64,000 nt of DNA from Acidimicrobiaceae bacterium. Lineage in GTDB: Bacteria; Actinomycetota; Acidimicrobiia; Acidimicrobiales; RAAP-2. Below are positions 1 to 9,412 of this stretch, piece by piece; the stretch's first letter is position 1, and each line of letters starts with the position of its first letter. The stretch spans positions 1-64,000 of the forward strand of contig PLHF01000089.1 in NCBI GenBank assembly GCA_003138855.1, in the 5' to 3' direction. The notes beneath the pieces were generated by a model. That model was not told the DNA's origin, did no database searches, and worked only from the letters and a program-made list of their open reading frames with translations. Both the position numbers and the translations under genes were made by a program.

Positions 1-362
1 ACGACCGCAAGTGCTGACGAACTAGGGCCAAAAGGCACATCTTCGGCGGGGCCGAGCCAGAGCCGGGGCGTGCAGGAAAAGGCTCCCTCGGGCGGCTCGG
101 ACCACATGCCGTTGCCATCGTGGCGGCAGGGGAGGACGCTGACGGTGGCAGCGAAGACATGTCGCTTCCGGCGAGTGATCTCTGCGCCCGACAGATCGAC
201 GGTGGACCGCGGTATTCGCCATGGCTACAGGGACCGGCCTTTTGGTGGCGACCATGTCGGTGCATCCCAGACCCGGCGAGGGGCGAGCGGTTGACGCGAT
301 GACCACCGCACGGACGGCTTGCCCACGGCGTTCGCGAAGAAGGAAACGCAAGCGGGAAAGGT

Positions 363-1038
363 GTGACCAAGAAGTCAACCGAACCAGCAGGCAACGCCGA
401 ATCCGCGGGTTCCAACCACAGGATCGTGGTCGGGGTGGATGGCTCGGAGATCGCGATGAGAGCCTTGGATTGGGCGGCAGCCGAGCCCGACCGCGCCGGC
501 GCGGTTCTGGAAATCCACACCGCCTACGAACTCGGCTACGAATTCATCACCCATGACGAGGTTCTAACGAGCATGGGGCGACGCGTCGAGGAGGCTGTGT
601 CACGCGTGGCCGAGTTGGCACCTCGGGTGACGACGACGAGAGGGATGCACGAAGAGTCACCGGAAGAGGTGCTCATCGAGGCCAGCGACGGGGCAGACCT
701 ACTCGTCGTAGGCTCGAGGGGCCTTGGCGGCTTCAAGGGACTGTTGCTCGGCTCCGTAAGCCAGAAGTGTTGCCTGCGCGCGCTGTCCGCTGGTCATCAT
801 CCCAGAGGCGCCCAATCCGTCAGGACGCGCGGCAACGAGGACGGTTACGGTTCCCCGTTCACCTCCGAGGTGCCGGTCCGTGTGGTTCATCCCGCCCGAT
901 CACGGCGATCCACCCATTCAGAGCCGGCGAAGCTGCTTGCCCGGCTGCCCCTGGTTGCCGGGAGTCCACAGGCGCGCCGCCCGGCGGGTCCCAACCCCGG
1001 GGGGTGTCACACCCCCGGCCGATGATGACCGGGAGTAG
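363..1038 (+). pseudogene. Universal stress protein (UspA family), apparent +1 frameshift near 769-771
   Basis: N-terminal frame (363..) reads RIVVGVDGSEIAMRALDWAA...ADLLVVGSRGLGGFKGLLLGSVSQKC; the expected continuation ACARCPLVIIPEAP is in frame 1 after skipping one t (tgt|t|gcctgcgcgcgctgtccgctggtcatcatc), stop at 1036-1038. Confidence 0.8.
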
Positions 1039-1076
1039 GGATCCACTCCGGAACACCGAACCCAGGAGGCCATGCC

Positions 1077-1394
1077 ATGCCGTTCAACCCCGTGCCGACC
1101 GACACCGTCCTGGGAGGCCCTGCGCCGACCAGTGCTTCGCCATCACGGGTTCCCGTCCCGACGCCCGTCGGTCGACCTTGTCGGCCTGCAGCGTCCCAGC
1201 AGGCGTTCACCATCGACTGCGCCGACTGCCGGCACCGGCAGACCTCGGTCTGTGACGACTGCGTGGTCTCCTTCATCGTCGGGCGTGCACCCGATGATGC
1301 CATCGTCATCGACGCCGACGAGGCCCGCGCCGTCCGCCTGCTCGAACTGGCCGGACTGGTCCCGGGCAGCCGGCATGCACGGAAGGTGGGCTGA
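1077..1394 (+). CDS. Small conserved hypothetical protein with CxxC pairs (CADCRHRQTSVCDDC)
   Basis: Intact ORF between usp and queG; ATG preceded by aggaggcc; Cys-pair motif. Confidence 0.55.
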   Translation: MPFNPVPTDTVLGGPAPTSASPSRVPVPTPVGRPCRPAASQQAFTIDCADCRHRQTSVCDDCVVSFIVGRAPDDAIVIDADEARAVRLLELAGLVPGSRHARKVG

Positions 1395-1459
1395 CCCCAG
1401 AGTCGGACGGCGTCTGCAGCCGTCCGGAGCGGCATCGTGTCCGGACAGCCCGCTGCGCC

Positions 1460-2599
1460 GTGCAACCATGGGGCGTGCCCCGCTCTGCCGTTTCACCCAC
1501 GCACCCCCCGGCGTCGGCGGATGCAACAGCGGCCCTGTGCCGCGAGCTGGTGCGGCTCGGCCTGGGTGGGGGCCTTTCGGCGGTGGGCATCGCCACGGCT
1601 GAACCCTTCGAGGACACCCGGGCCGACATCGTCGAGCGGAAGCGGCACGGGCTCCACGGGGGCATGCAGTTCACCTACCGGAACCCTGACCGGTCGACGG
1701 ACCCGCGACGGATCCTCCCGGGCGCCCGGTCCCTGGTGGTAGGTGCCTGGAGCTACCGGGAGGGGGACCCGGGCGACGGAGAGGCCCCTCCTTGCTCCCG
1801 GCCCGCAGGTCGGGTCGCCCGCTATGCGCGCCGCGACCACTACGCATCGCTGCGGGAGGCACTGGGCCCGGTCGCCGATCACCTGAAAGGGCGAGGGTGG
1901 CGTGCAACGGTCGTCTGCGACGACAACGCCCTGGTGGACCGGGCGGCGGCCCATCGTGCCGGCCTCGGGTGGTTCGGGAAGAACTCCCTCGTGCTGCTGC
2001 CCGGCCTCGGCTCGTGGTTCGTACTGGGGACCGTGGTCACCGACGCCCCGTTGAAGGGTGATCCGCCCCCGGTGCCCGCGCCCCACGGCGAGGGGTGCGG
2101 GAGTTGCTCGCACTGCATGCAGGCGTGCCCCACGGGTGCCCTGGTGGCGCCCGGCGTGCTCGATGCCCGCCGCTGTCTGGCCTGGCTCCTCCAGGCGCCA
2201 GGTTCGTTCCCCGAGGAGCACCGGGAGGCACTGGGCGACCGCATCTACGGATGCGACGAGTGCCAAACAGCCTGCCCTGTCAACCGGCTCGTCGACCGCA
2301 GAGACCCACCCCACGCGCCGCCGCCCGGCAGCGAGCCGGCTGTCGACCTGCTCGGCCTGCTCCGGGCCTCGGACGAGGCGCTGCTGGCCGCCCACGGCCG
2401 GTGGTACGTCCCCGAACGCGATCCGCGCTACCTGCGGAGGAATGCGCTCGTCGCCCTGGGGAACGTCGGCGACGGCAGGGACCCGGAGACCGAACAGGTG
2501 CTCCGACACTGGCTGGGCGCGGACGATCCCCTGATCGTCGAGCACGCCCGCTGGGCGGCCCGGCAGTTGGGTCGCGGGGACCTGGTGGTGCCGTCGTGA
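1460..2599 (+). CDS. queG: Epoxyqueuosine reductase
   Basis: Two ferredoxin-type clusters CGSCSHCMQACP and CDECQTACP, GWFGKNSLVL motif; length about 380 aa. Confidence 0.9.
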   Translation: MQPWGVPRSAVSPTHPPASADATAALCRELVRLGLGGGLSAVGIATAEPFEDTRADIVERKRHGLHGGMQFTYRNPDRSTDPRRILPGARSLVVGAWSYREGDPGDGEAPPCSRPAGRVARYARRDHYASLREALGPVADHLKGRGWRATVVCDDNALVDRAAAHRAGLGWFGKNSLVLLPGLGSWFVLGTVVTDAPLKGDPPPVPAPHGEGCGSCSHCMQACPTGALVAPGVLDARRCLAWLLQAPGSFPEEHREALGDRIYGCDECQTACPVNRLVDRRDPPHAPPPGSEPAVDLLGLLRASDEALLAAHGRWYVPERDPRYLRRNALVALGNVGDGRDPETEQVLRHWLGADDPLIVEHARWAARQLGRGDLVVPS

Positions 2600-3738
2600 C
2601 CCATCTGTTGGTGACCAACGACTTCCCACCCAAGGTGGGGGGCATCCAGGCCTATCTCTGGGAGCTGTGGCGGAGGATCGACCCGGAGACCTTCGTGGTG
2701 TTGACCGCGAATTCCCACCCCGATGCCGCGGCCTTCGACCGGGAGCAGGCGGCACGGGGCATCAGGATCGAGCGGGTGCCCGGCCGGATCCTGGTCCCGA
2801 CCCCGCAGCTCGCGCAGCGCATCCGCGAGACGGCCCGGCGGGTCGGCGCCGGCCTGGTGGTCGTCGACCCGGCCTTTCCGCTCGGGGTGGTCGGCCCCCA
2901 CCTGGGCCTCCCCTATGCCGTCCTGCTCCACGGGGCGGAGGTGGCCTTCCCCGGGCGGCTGCCGGCCAGTCGCGGGCTGCTCGCCCACGTGCTGCGCCGC
3001 AGCTCCCTTGTGGTCTCGGCCGGTGGCTACCCGGCAGCCGAGGCGGCCCGGGCCCTCCGCGGACGGGGCATGCCGCCCGTGGTGGAGATCCCCCCCGGTG
3101 TCGACCTCGACCGGTTCCGGCCGCTCTCGCCTTCGGAGCGCAGCGAGGCCCGTCGCGACCTGGGGCTACCGATCGACGGCCCACTGGTGGTCAGCGTCAG
3201 CCGGCTGGTGCCGCGCAAGGGGATGGACGTCCTGGTGGACGCTGCCGTCCTGCTGCGGGCAGACCTGCCCGATCTGACCGTGGCCATCGCCGGCCGGGGC
3301 CGCGACTCGGACCGGCTGGCCGGGCGGATCGCCGAGCACGGAGCACCGGTGCGTCTCCTCGGTGGCGTCGCCGATGCCGACCTCCCCCGCCTGGTGGGTG
3401 CGGCAGACGTGTTCGCCATGCTCTGCCGCAACCGGTGGCTGGGCCTCGAACAGGAGGGCTTCGGCATCGTGTTCCTCGAAGCGGCCGCGGCGGGCGTGCC
3501 CCAGGTGGCCGGGGCCTCCGGAGGTGCCGGTGAGGCCGTGGCGGACGGGGTGACGGGCCTGGTGGTGCGCCGGCCGACGGATGTGCGCTCCATCGCCGCC
3601 GCCCTGGCCCGCCTCCTCGGGGACCAGAAGCTGCGCACGCAGATGGGGGCGGCGTCCCGCCGGCGCGCCGAGGCATCCTTCGACTACGACCGACTCGCAC
3701 CTAGGCTGGCTGCGTCGCTTGCCGACGTGGGAGGCTGA
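2596..3738 (+). CDS. GT4 glycosyltransferase, PimB/PimC-like mannosyltransferase
   Basis: GTG start overlaps queG stop (GTGA); THLLVTNDFPPKVGGIQAYLWEL...SVSRLVPRKGMDVLVDA...QEGFGIVFLEAAAAGVP. Confidence 0.88.
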   Translation: MTHLLVTNDFPPKVGGIQAYLWELWRRIDPETFVVLTANSHPDAAAFDREQAARGIRIERVPGRILVPTPQLAQRIRETARRVGAGLVVVDPAFPLGVVGPHLGLPYAVLLHGAEVAFPGRLPASRGLLAHVLRRSSLVVSAGGYPAAEAARALRGRGMPPVVEIPPGVDLDRFRPLSPSERSEARRDLGLPIDGPLVVSVSRLVPRKGMDVLVDAAVLLRADLPDLTVAIAGRGRDSDRLAGRIAEHGAPVRLLGGVADADLPRLVGAADVFAMLCRNRWLGLEQEGFGIVFLEAAAAGVPQVAGASGGAGEAVADGVTGLVVRRPTDVRSIAAALARLLGDQKLRTQMGAASRRRAEASFDYDRLAPRLAASLADVGG

Positions 3739-3783
3739 GGATCTGCGAGTCCAGAGCAACCGAGTCGAGAGGGAGGGCCGATC

Positions 3784-4227
3784 GTGGCGGAACATGCCAC
3801 TGAACGAGTGGTCATATCGGCCACACCGGACCGATGCTTTGCGGTCAGCGCCGACCTCGGCGCGTACCCCCGATGGGCCGCGGACATCAAGGAGGTCATC
3901 ATCGACGCCCGCGACGAACAGGGCCGTCCCCAGCTGGTCACCTTCCGCGCCGCTGCGTTCGGCCGCAGCACCAATTACACCCTCTCCTACGACTACAGCC
4001 AGGCACCGAACGTCCTGGCCTGGGTGCTGACCGAGGGCGACATCACCTCCAAGCTGGACGGCCGCTACGTGTTCGAACCCACCGGCGACGGGTGCACCCA
4101 GGTCACCTATCACCTCGAGGTGGAGCTGAAGGTGCCGTTGCCTGGCTTCATCAAGATGCGGGCCCAGAGCCGCATCATGTCCATCGCCCTCCGCGACCTG
4201 AAGGCCCGGGTCGAGTCGACGGCGTGA
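3784..4227 (+). CDS. SRPBCC/START-like (polyketide cyclase-type) protein
   Basis: ERVVISATPDRCFAVSADLGAYPRWAADIKEV N-terminus typical of SRPBCC proteins. Confidence 0.8.
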   Translation: MAEHATERVVISATPDRCFAVSADLGAYPRWAADIKEVIIDARDEQGRPQLVTFRAAAFGRSTNYTLSYDYSQAPNVLAWVLTEGDITSKLDGRYVFEPTGDGCTQVTYHLEVELKVPLPGFIKMRAQSRIMSIALRDLKARVESTA

Positions 4228-4261
4228 CGGGGTGCGCTGCACGTCCCGTGCAGGCGCCGGC

Positions 4262-4978
4262 ATGAGGGTCGGCATCACGCTTCCCCAGTTCCGTGACGAG
4301 TCGGACACCGCCCTGGACGCGGCCCGCCGGGCGGAGGCCCTGGGCATCGACGGTGTCTTCTGCTTCGACCACCTGTGGCCGATGGGGCAGCCGGGCCGAC
4401 CGGCGCTGTCGTCGGGCCCGCTGCTCGGCGCCCTGGCCGCGTCGACCTCGACCATCTCCCTGGGGTCGCTGGTGGCCCGCATCGGCCTGGTCCCCGACGA
4501 GGTGCTGGTGGAGGTGGTCTGCAGCCTGCACGAGCTCAGCGGCGGCCGGTTCATCGCCGGTCTCGGGACCGGCGACCAGTTGAGCCGCCACGAGAACGAG
4601 GCCTACGGGCTGCCCTTCGACCCGACCGACGAACGGCGGGCGCGACTGGCTGCCGTGGCCGCGGAGGTGGTGGGTCGGGGCATCCCGGTCTGGGTCGGGG
4701 GTGGACTGCCGAAGACGGTGGAGCTGGCCCGGCACGTCGGGATGGCCGTCAACCTGTGGGAGGGTGATCCGCTCCGGGTGGCAGAACTGACCGCCGTCGG
4801 CATGGAGGTCACCTGGGGAGGGCCGGTGGGGGAGACAGTGTCGGAGGTGACGGAGCGGCTCTCCGAGGTGGCCGGTGCCGGTGCCACCTGGGCCGTTTGC
4901 GCCTGGCCCGACTCGCTCGAGGTGATCGCCGAGGTGGCCGAGGCGGTGCGGGGCACCACGGCCCAGGCCGGCAGGTGA
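4262..4978 (+). CDS. LLM-class (luciferase-like) flavin/F420-dependent oxidoreductase
   Basis: [65 protein letters not shown]. Confidence 0.85.
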   Translation: MRVGITLPQFRDESDTALDAARRAEALGIDGVFCFDHLWPMGQPGRPALSSGPLLGALAASTSTISLGSLVARIGLVPDEVLVEVVCSLHELSGGRFIAGLGTGDQLSRHENEAYGLPFDPTDERRARLAAVAAEVVGRGIPVWVGGGLPKTVELARHVGMAVNLWEGDPLRVAELTAVGMEVTWGGPVGETVSEVTERLSEVAGAGATWAVCAWPDSLEVIAEVAEAVRGTTAQAGR

Positions 4979-5054
4979 GCCGCCGCCCCGGACCGGCGTG
5001 GTGGACGGGCCGGCCCGCGTCCCGCGTCGCCGCGGTGTGGCGGTAACCTGGTCC

Positions 5055-6257
5055 ATGGAGTTTCGCCGGATCAATGGTCTGCCGCCGTATGTGTTCGCCA
5101 CCATTAACGACCTGAAGGCGGACGCGCGTCGGCACGGCCGCGACGTCATCGACCTGGGGTTCGGCAACCCCGACCTCCCCTCTCCCGACGTGGCCGTGGA
5201 GAAGCTGGCCGAGGCCGCCCACAACCCGCGCAACCACCGGTACTCGGCCAGTCGGGGCATCCCGAAGATCCGCCAGGCCATCGCCGACCTCTACCTGCGC
5301 AACTTCGAGGTGGAGCTCGACCCGGATACCGAGGTGGTGACGACCATCGGGGCCAAGGAGGGCTTCTCCCACCTGATGTGGGTACTGGTGGGTCCGGGCG
5401 ACACGGCCCTGGTGCCCTCGCCTTCCTATCCCATCCACATCTACGCGCCGCTGTTCGCCGGCGCCGACATCCGCCATGTCCGCCTGGACGGCCCGGGCGA
5501 CGCCACCGGCTCGAGCCCGGGAGAGGCGTTCTTCGACAACCTGATGGAGGCCTGGGAGTCGGCGTGGCCCAAGCCCCGGGTGGTGGTGCTCTCGTTCCCC
5601 CACAACCCGACCACCGAGTGCGTCGACCTGGCCTGGATGACCCGGATCGTCGAGTTCGCCCGCGAACACGACATCGTGCTGGTCCACGACTTCGCCTATG
5701 CCGACATCGCATTCGATGGGTACACCCCGCCGTCGATCCTGCAGGTGCCGGGGGCCAAGGACGTGGCCGTCGAGCTGTACACCATGACCAAGTCCTTCTC
5801 GATGGCCGGGTGGCGGATGGGCTTCCTGCTCGGCAATGCTGCCATCGTGCAGGCCCTCACCAAGCTGAAGAGCTACCTGGACTACGGAACGTTCCAGCCC
5901 ATCCAGATCGCGGCCATCGTGGCGATGAACGAGGCACCCGGCTACCCCAAGCTCATCAACGAGACGTACCAGGCCCGCCGGGATGCCCTGTGCGACGGCC
6001 TGAACCGCATCGGCTGGGAGATCACCCCGCCCCGGGGGACCATGTTCGCCTGGGCCCCCATTCCCGAGCCCTACCAGGAGATGGGATCGCTCGAGTTCGC
6101 CAAGTTCCTGGTGAGGGAGGCCGACGTGGCCACCTCCCCCGGGGTGGGCTTCGGCCCGGGCGGTGACGGACATGTGCGCTTCGCCCTCATCGAGAACGAA
6201 CAGCGCATCGCCCAGGGCGTGCGCAGCCTGCGCAGGGTGTTGACCCGCCTCCGGTAG
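5055..6257 (+). CDS. PLP-dependent class I/II aminotransferase (AlaC/DapL-like)
   Basis: [19 protein letters not shown]...[11 protein letters not shown]...[20 protein letters not shown] (PLP-lysine region). Confidence 0.9.
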   Translation: MEFRRINGLPPYVFATINDLKADARRHGRDVIDLGFGNPDLPSPDVAVEKLAEAAHNPRNHRYSASRGIPKIRQAIADLYLRNFEVELDPDTEVVTTIGAKEGFSHLMWVLVGPGDTALVPSPSYPIHIYAPLFAGADIRHVRLDGPGDATGSSPGEAFFDNLMEAWESAWPKPRVVVLSFPHNPTTECVDLAWMTRIVEFAREHDIVLVHDFAYADIAFDGYTPPSILQVPGAKDVAVELYTMTKSFSMAGWRMGFLLGNAAIVQALTKLKSYLDYGTFQPIQIAAIVAMNEAPGYPKLINETYQARRDALCDGLNRIGWEITPPRGTMFAWAPIPEPYQEMGSLEFAKFLVREADVATSPGVGFGPGGDGHVRFALIENEQRIAQGVRSLRRVLTRLR

Positions 6258-6275
6258 GGGCGCTCACCCGCCTCG

Positions 6276-6297
6276 AGGAGGAGGAGGAGGAGGAGGC
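6276..6297. repeat. (GAG)n trinucleotide repeat between convergent genes
   Basis: gaggaggaggaggaggaggagg read directly. Confidence 0.95.
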
Positions 6298-6319
6298 CTT
6301 CTGTCGGTGAGGCCGGAGG

Positions 6320-6937
6320 TCACGCGATCCTCCTGGTCAGCGCCGAGGCCCCGGTGGCCACGTATCCTTGGCGGCAGAAGGCGATGGCGGCTTCGGCAAC
6401 CCGGTCGGCGTCCTCGCCCTGCTCGAGGACCAGCACCCGTGCCAGGTGGGAGGTGACCCCGAGGATGGCCATGGTCAGCACCACCGGATCCTCGCCCCGG
6501 AGCAGCCCGGCGGTGATCCCGGCGCTCACGTGGGGCAGTGCGTCGGCCACCGTCTGGTCGTCGCCCTGGCGCATGATCGGGGCGAAGCGCTCCTCCGTCC
6601 GGGCGAACTCCATCAGGACGAACAGGTGCCGATTGTCGCTCAGCCACCGCAGCGAGGCCCTGATCCCCTGCTCGATGCGCCGGCCGGGGTCGTGCTCTCC
6701 TGCGATGGCCTCCCGCTGGGCCTGGCGCATGGAGCGCAGCCCGTCGGCGAGGATCTCGGTCAGCAGCCCGTCCTTGGAATCGAAGTACCAGTAGAAGACC
6801 CCTTTGCCCACGCCGAGGCCGTCCACGATGCTGGTCACCGAGGTGGTGTGGTAGCCCTCGGCGGCAAAGGTGCGGGAGGCCAGATCCATCAGCGCGCTCC
6901 GCCGTTGGGCACCCTTGGGCGTGAGCCGACGATCCAT
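6320..6937 (-). CDS. TetR/AcrR-family regulator
   Basis: MDRRLTPKGAQRRSALMDLASRTFAAEGYHTTSVTSIVDGLGVGKGVFYWYFDSKDGLLTEIL HTH. Confidence 0.88.
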   Translation of the reverse strand: MDRRLTPKGAQRRSALMDLASRTFAAEGYHTTSVTSIVDGLGVGKGVFYWYFDSKDGLLTEILADGLRSMRQAQREAIAGEHDPGRRIEQGIRASLRWLSDNRHLFVLMEFARTEERFAPIMRQGDDQTVADALPHVSAGITAGLLRGEDPVVLTMAILGVTSHLARVLVLEQGEDADRVAEAAIAFCRQGYVATGASALTRRIA

Positions 6938-7019
6938 GGTTCTCCAGACGCTAGGGGTGGGGCCGGGCATGGTCAACCATCGGCACGTCGGCGGCCGACG
7001 GGCAGCGGCGCGCCCGACC

Positions 7020-7844
7020 TCAGCGGGGCGCCTCGACCACCTCGGCCGCGTCGAACGACGCCCGCATCCGGGCCGACGACGAGAAGAGGGCCCGCTTGGG
7101 AAGCCCGAGCGAGCGCAGTTCGTCGGCCATGGGGTGGTCGCCGAGGACGAGGGTGGCCCCTCCGAACCGCCCGGTGGCTCCCTCGGACGACGTCGTCCAG
7201 GTGGTGCGCCGGAGGATCCGGTCTCCGAAGGAGTAGCTCGGGGGCGCCTGGGCGGGCAGGGCCAGGCGCCCGCCTCCGGCGATGGTGAGCGACAGGACGT
7301 GAACCCCGGCGTCGACCAGGCGGACCGTGGTGCCGGTGCCGGGCCGGTTGTCGCCGGGCGCGGCCTCGTCGATGTCGATCTCCGTGACCCATTTGGGGAA
7401 GCCCCAGATGTCGCGCCCCGCCACGCAGGTGAACTCCTGGTCCACCGGGAGCCGGTGGATGTAGGCGCCGATGGCGCCAGTGGCGAACTCCTTGGCGCGC
7501 CGGCCGGCGCTGGGCCGGGGAGGAGCGTCATGGAGGCGGACCACGAAGCTGACCGCTACCTCGTGGTACGGGTCGAGGTCGGTGTCGTCGTACCGGCAGA
7601 CGGCCAACGCCACCAGCGCCCTGCCCGGGACGGGCCCGGTCACCTCGAGGCCGGTGGGGGAGACCAGGCGCTGGGCGGCGGCCCTAGGCACCAGGTACTG
7701 CACACCCCACTGGCGGGCCTTGCGCACCTCGACGGGGAGGCCCACCGTTCGCCCGAGCACGGTCCACGAGCGGGGGTCCGGGGCGTCATCTGCGGCCGGT
7801 GGTCGGGAGGACCGATCGATGGCCGCGGGGGCTCTGGGGGACAT
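7020..7844 (-). CDS. Acetoacetate decarboxylase-like family protein
   Basis: RDIWGFPKWVTEIDIDE and overall ADC-like fold pattern. Confidence 0.7.
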   Translation of the reverse strand: MSPRAPAAIDRSSRPPAADDAPDPRSWTVLGRTVGLPVEVRKARQWGVQYLVPRAAAQRLVSPTGLEVTGPVPGRALVALAVCRYDDTDLDPYHEVAVSFVVRLHDAPPRPSAGRRAKEFATGAIGAYIHRLPVDQEFTCVAGRDIWGFPKWVTEIDIDEAAPGDNRPGTGTTVRLVDAGVHVLSLTIAGGGRLALPAQAPPSYSFGDRILRRTTWTTSSEGATGRFGGATLVLGDHPMADELRSLGLPKRALFSSSARMRASFDAAEVVEAPR

Positions 7845-7883
7845 GGGAGTGCAGTACAGCACATGCGGGGATACCGTTGCCCC

Positions 7884-8648
7884 GTGGCCTACTGGATCAT
7901 GAAGGCGATCATCAGCCCGTTCCTCTACCTGCTCTGGCCGGTGAAGGTGGAGGGCCGGGAGAACGTCCCCACCCACGGGCCCGCGGTGCTGGCCGCCAAC
8001 CACCAGTCGTTCTGCGACTCCTTCTTCCTTCCTCTGATCGTGCACAGACGGGTCACCTATGTGGCCAAGGCCGAGTACTTCGACAACTGGAAGATCGCAT
8101 GGTTCTTCCGGGCCGCCGGGCAGATCCCCATGAACCGCTCCGGGGGGGACGCCTCCCAGCGTGCGTTGGACACGGCCAAGGAGGTGCTCGACTCCGGGCA
8201 GGTACTGGCCATCTACCCCGAGGGGACCCGGGCCCCCGACGAGCGCCTGCACAAGGGGAAGACCGGCGTGGCCCGCCTGGCCCTCGGCTGCGGTGTCCCG
8301 GTCATCCCGGTCGGCATCACGGGCACCCGGGCGGTGCAGCCACCGGGGAGCATGGTGATGCGGCCGTTCCGCACGGTCACCATTCGATTCGGTCCCCCGC
8401 TGGTCTACCGCCTGGACGGGACGGAGATCACGACCGGCCGGTGTGGCGAACCCGCATCGGGTGCCGGCGGCCGTCCCGACGCCGATCAGGTCGAGCTGAG
8501 GACCTTGACCGACACCTTGATGGCGGAGATCGCCCGCCTGTCGGGTCAGCAGTACGTCGACCACTACGCCAAGCGGACACACGCCGCAGCCGCCCCGACC
8601 CAGGAGGGCCCCGCCGGCGGGATACCCGCTCCCGAGACAGGCGCCTGA
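7884..8648 (+). CDS. 1-acyl-sn-glycerol-3-phosphate acyltransferase-like (PlsC) protein
   Basis: NHQSFCDSFFLP (Hx4D motif region), YPEGTRAPDERLHKGKTGVARLAL, VPVIPVGITGT. Confidence 0.9.
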   Translation: MAYWIMKAIISPFLYLLWPVKVEGRENVPTHGPAVLAANHQSFCDSFFLPLIVHRRVTYVAKAEYFDNWKIAWFFRAAGQIPMNRSGGDASQRALDTAKEVLDSGQVLAIYPEGTRAPDERLHKGKTGVARLALGCGVPVIPVGITGTRAVQPPGSMVMRPFRTVTIRFGPPLVYRLDGTEITTGRCGEPASGAGGRPDADQVELRTLTDTLMAEIARLSGQQYVDHYAKRTHAAAAPTQEGPAGGIPAPETGA

Positions 8649-8649
8649 C

Positions 8650-8669
8650 CCGGCCGGCACCGGCCGGCA
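8650..8669. repeat. 10-bp tandem duplication (ccggccggca)x2
   Basis: Direct reading after the acyltransferase stop. Confidence 0.9.
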
Positions 8670-8731
8670 CCGGTGCGGAGGTGTAACCAGGTGGAAACAT
8701 TCCGTACACAGTGCAGATCTAGCCTGGTGGC

Positions 8732-9412
8732 GTGCTCAACCTCCTGATCCGGGTGCAGCTCCCCGATCGCCCGGGCGCCCTCGGGGCGGTGGCCAGCCGC
8801 ATCGGGTCGGTGGGCGCCGATGTGGTCTCGATCGACATCCTGCAGCGGTCCGGCGGCATCGTGGTGGACGAGTTGGGCGTCGTCCTGGCCGGTGACCACC
8901 TGGTCAAGCTTCTCCGGGACGAGATCCTGGAGGTCGACGGGGTGACCGTCGAGTCGATGCGGCCGGTCGAGGGCCCGCTGCCGGACCGCTACGCCGAGCT
9001 CCTCGACGTGGCCACCGACCTCTTCAAGCACGCGCCCTCGGGCGGGCTCCTGGAACAGCTGGTGCTCCGGGTGCGCCGGAGCCTGTCCGCCACCTACGTC
9101 GCCGTGCTGCGCACGGAGGGGGCCACCGTGGTCGCCTCCGAAGGTGCACTGCCCGATCACGGGGAACTGGTGGCCCTGGCCTCCCGGGCGGCGGCCCCGG
9201 GGTCGGACCCGGCGGGTCGTGACCACCTGGCGGTTGGGACGGACGCGGATCCGGCAGCGGCGCAGGCCCCGGTGTCGGCGGCCGTGGCCATGGTCCATTC
9301 CGGCCTGGTGCTGGTGGTGGGGCGGACCGATCCGGTGTTGCGGACACGCGAGTTGCAGTGGATCTCGATCATTGCCGAGTTGGCGGACCACGGGTGGTTG
9401 GAGCCGGCCTAG
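8732..9412 (+). CDS. ACT-domain protein
   Basis: MLNLLIRVQLPDRPGALGAVASRIGSVGADVVSIDIL ACT motif. Confidence 0.75.
   Translation: MLNLLIRVQLPDRPGALGAVASRIGSVGADVVSIDILQRSGGIVVDELGVVLAGDHLVKLLRDEILEVDGVTVESMRPVEGPLPDRYAELLDVATDLFKHAPSGGLLEQLVLRVRRSLSATYVAVLRTEGATVVASEGALPDHGELVALASRAAAPGSDPAGRDHLAVGTDADPAAAQAPVSAAVAMVHSGLVLVVGRTDPVLRTRELQWISIIAELADHGWLEPA

Noticed and set aside
1-362. Overlapping short ORFs in three frames at the window edge (22..378 -, 70..294 +, 120..302 +, 221..556 +)
   Set aside because: Arg/Pro/Gly-rich translations typical of high-GC spurious ORFs, no recognisable motif; left uncalled.
4809-6173. 454-codon minus-strand ORF antisense to the aminotransferase
   Set aside because: Antisense high-GC artefact; sense frame has clear PLP enzyme motifs.
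6276-6297. (GAG)n repeat as a phase-variation tract
   Set aside because: Lies between convergent stops, outside coding and promoter regions.
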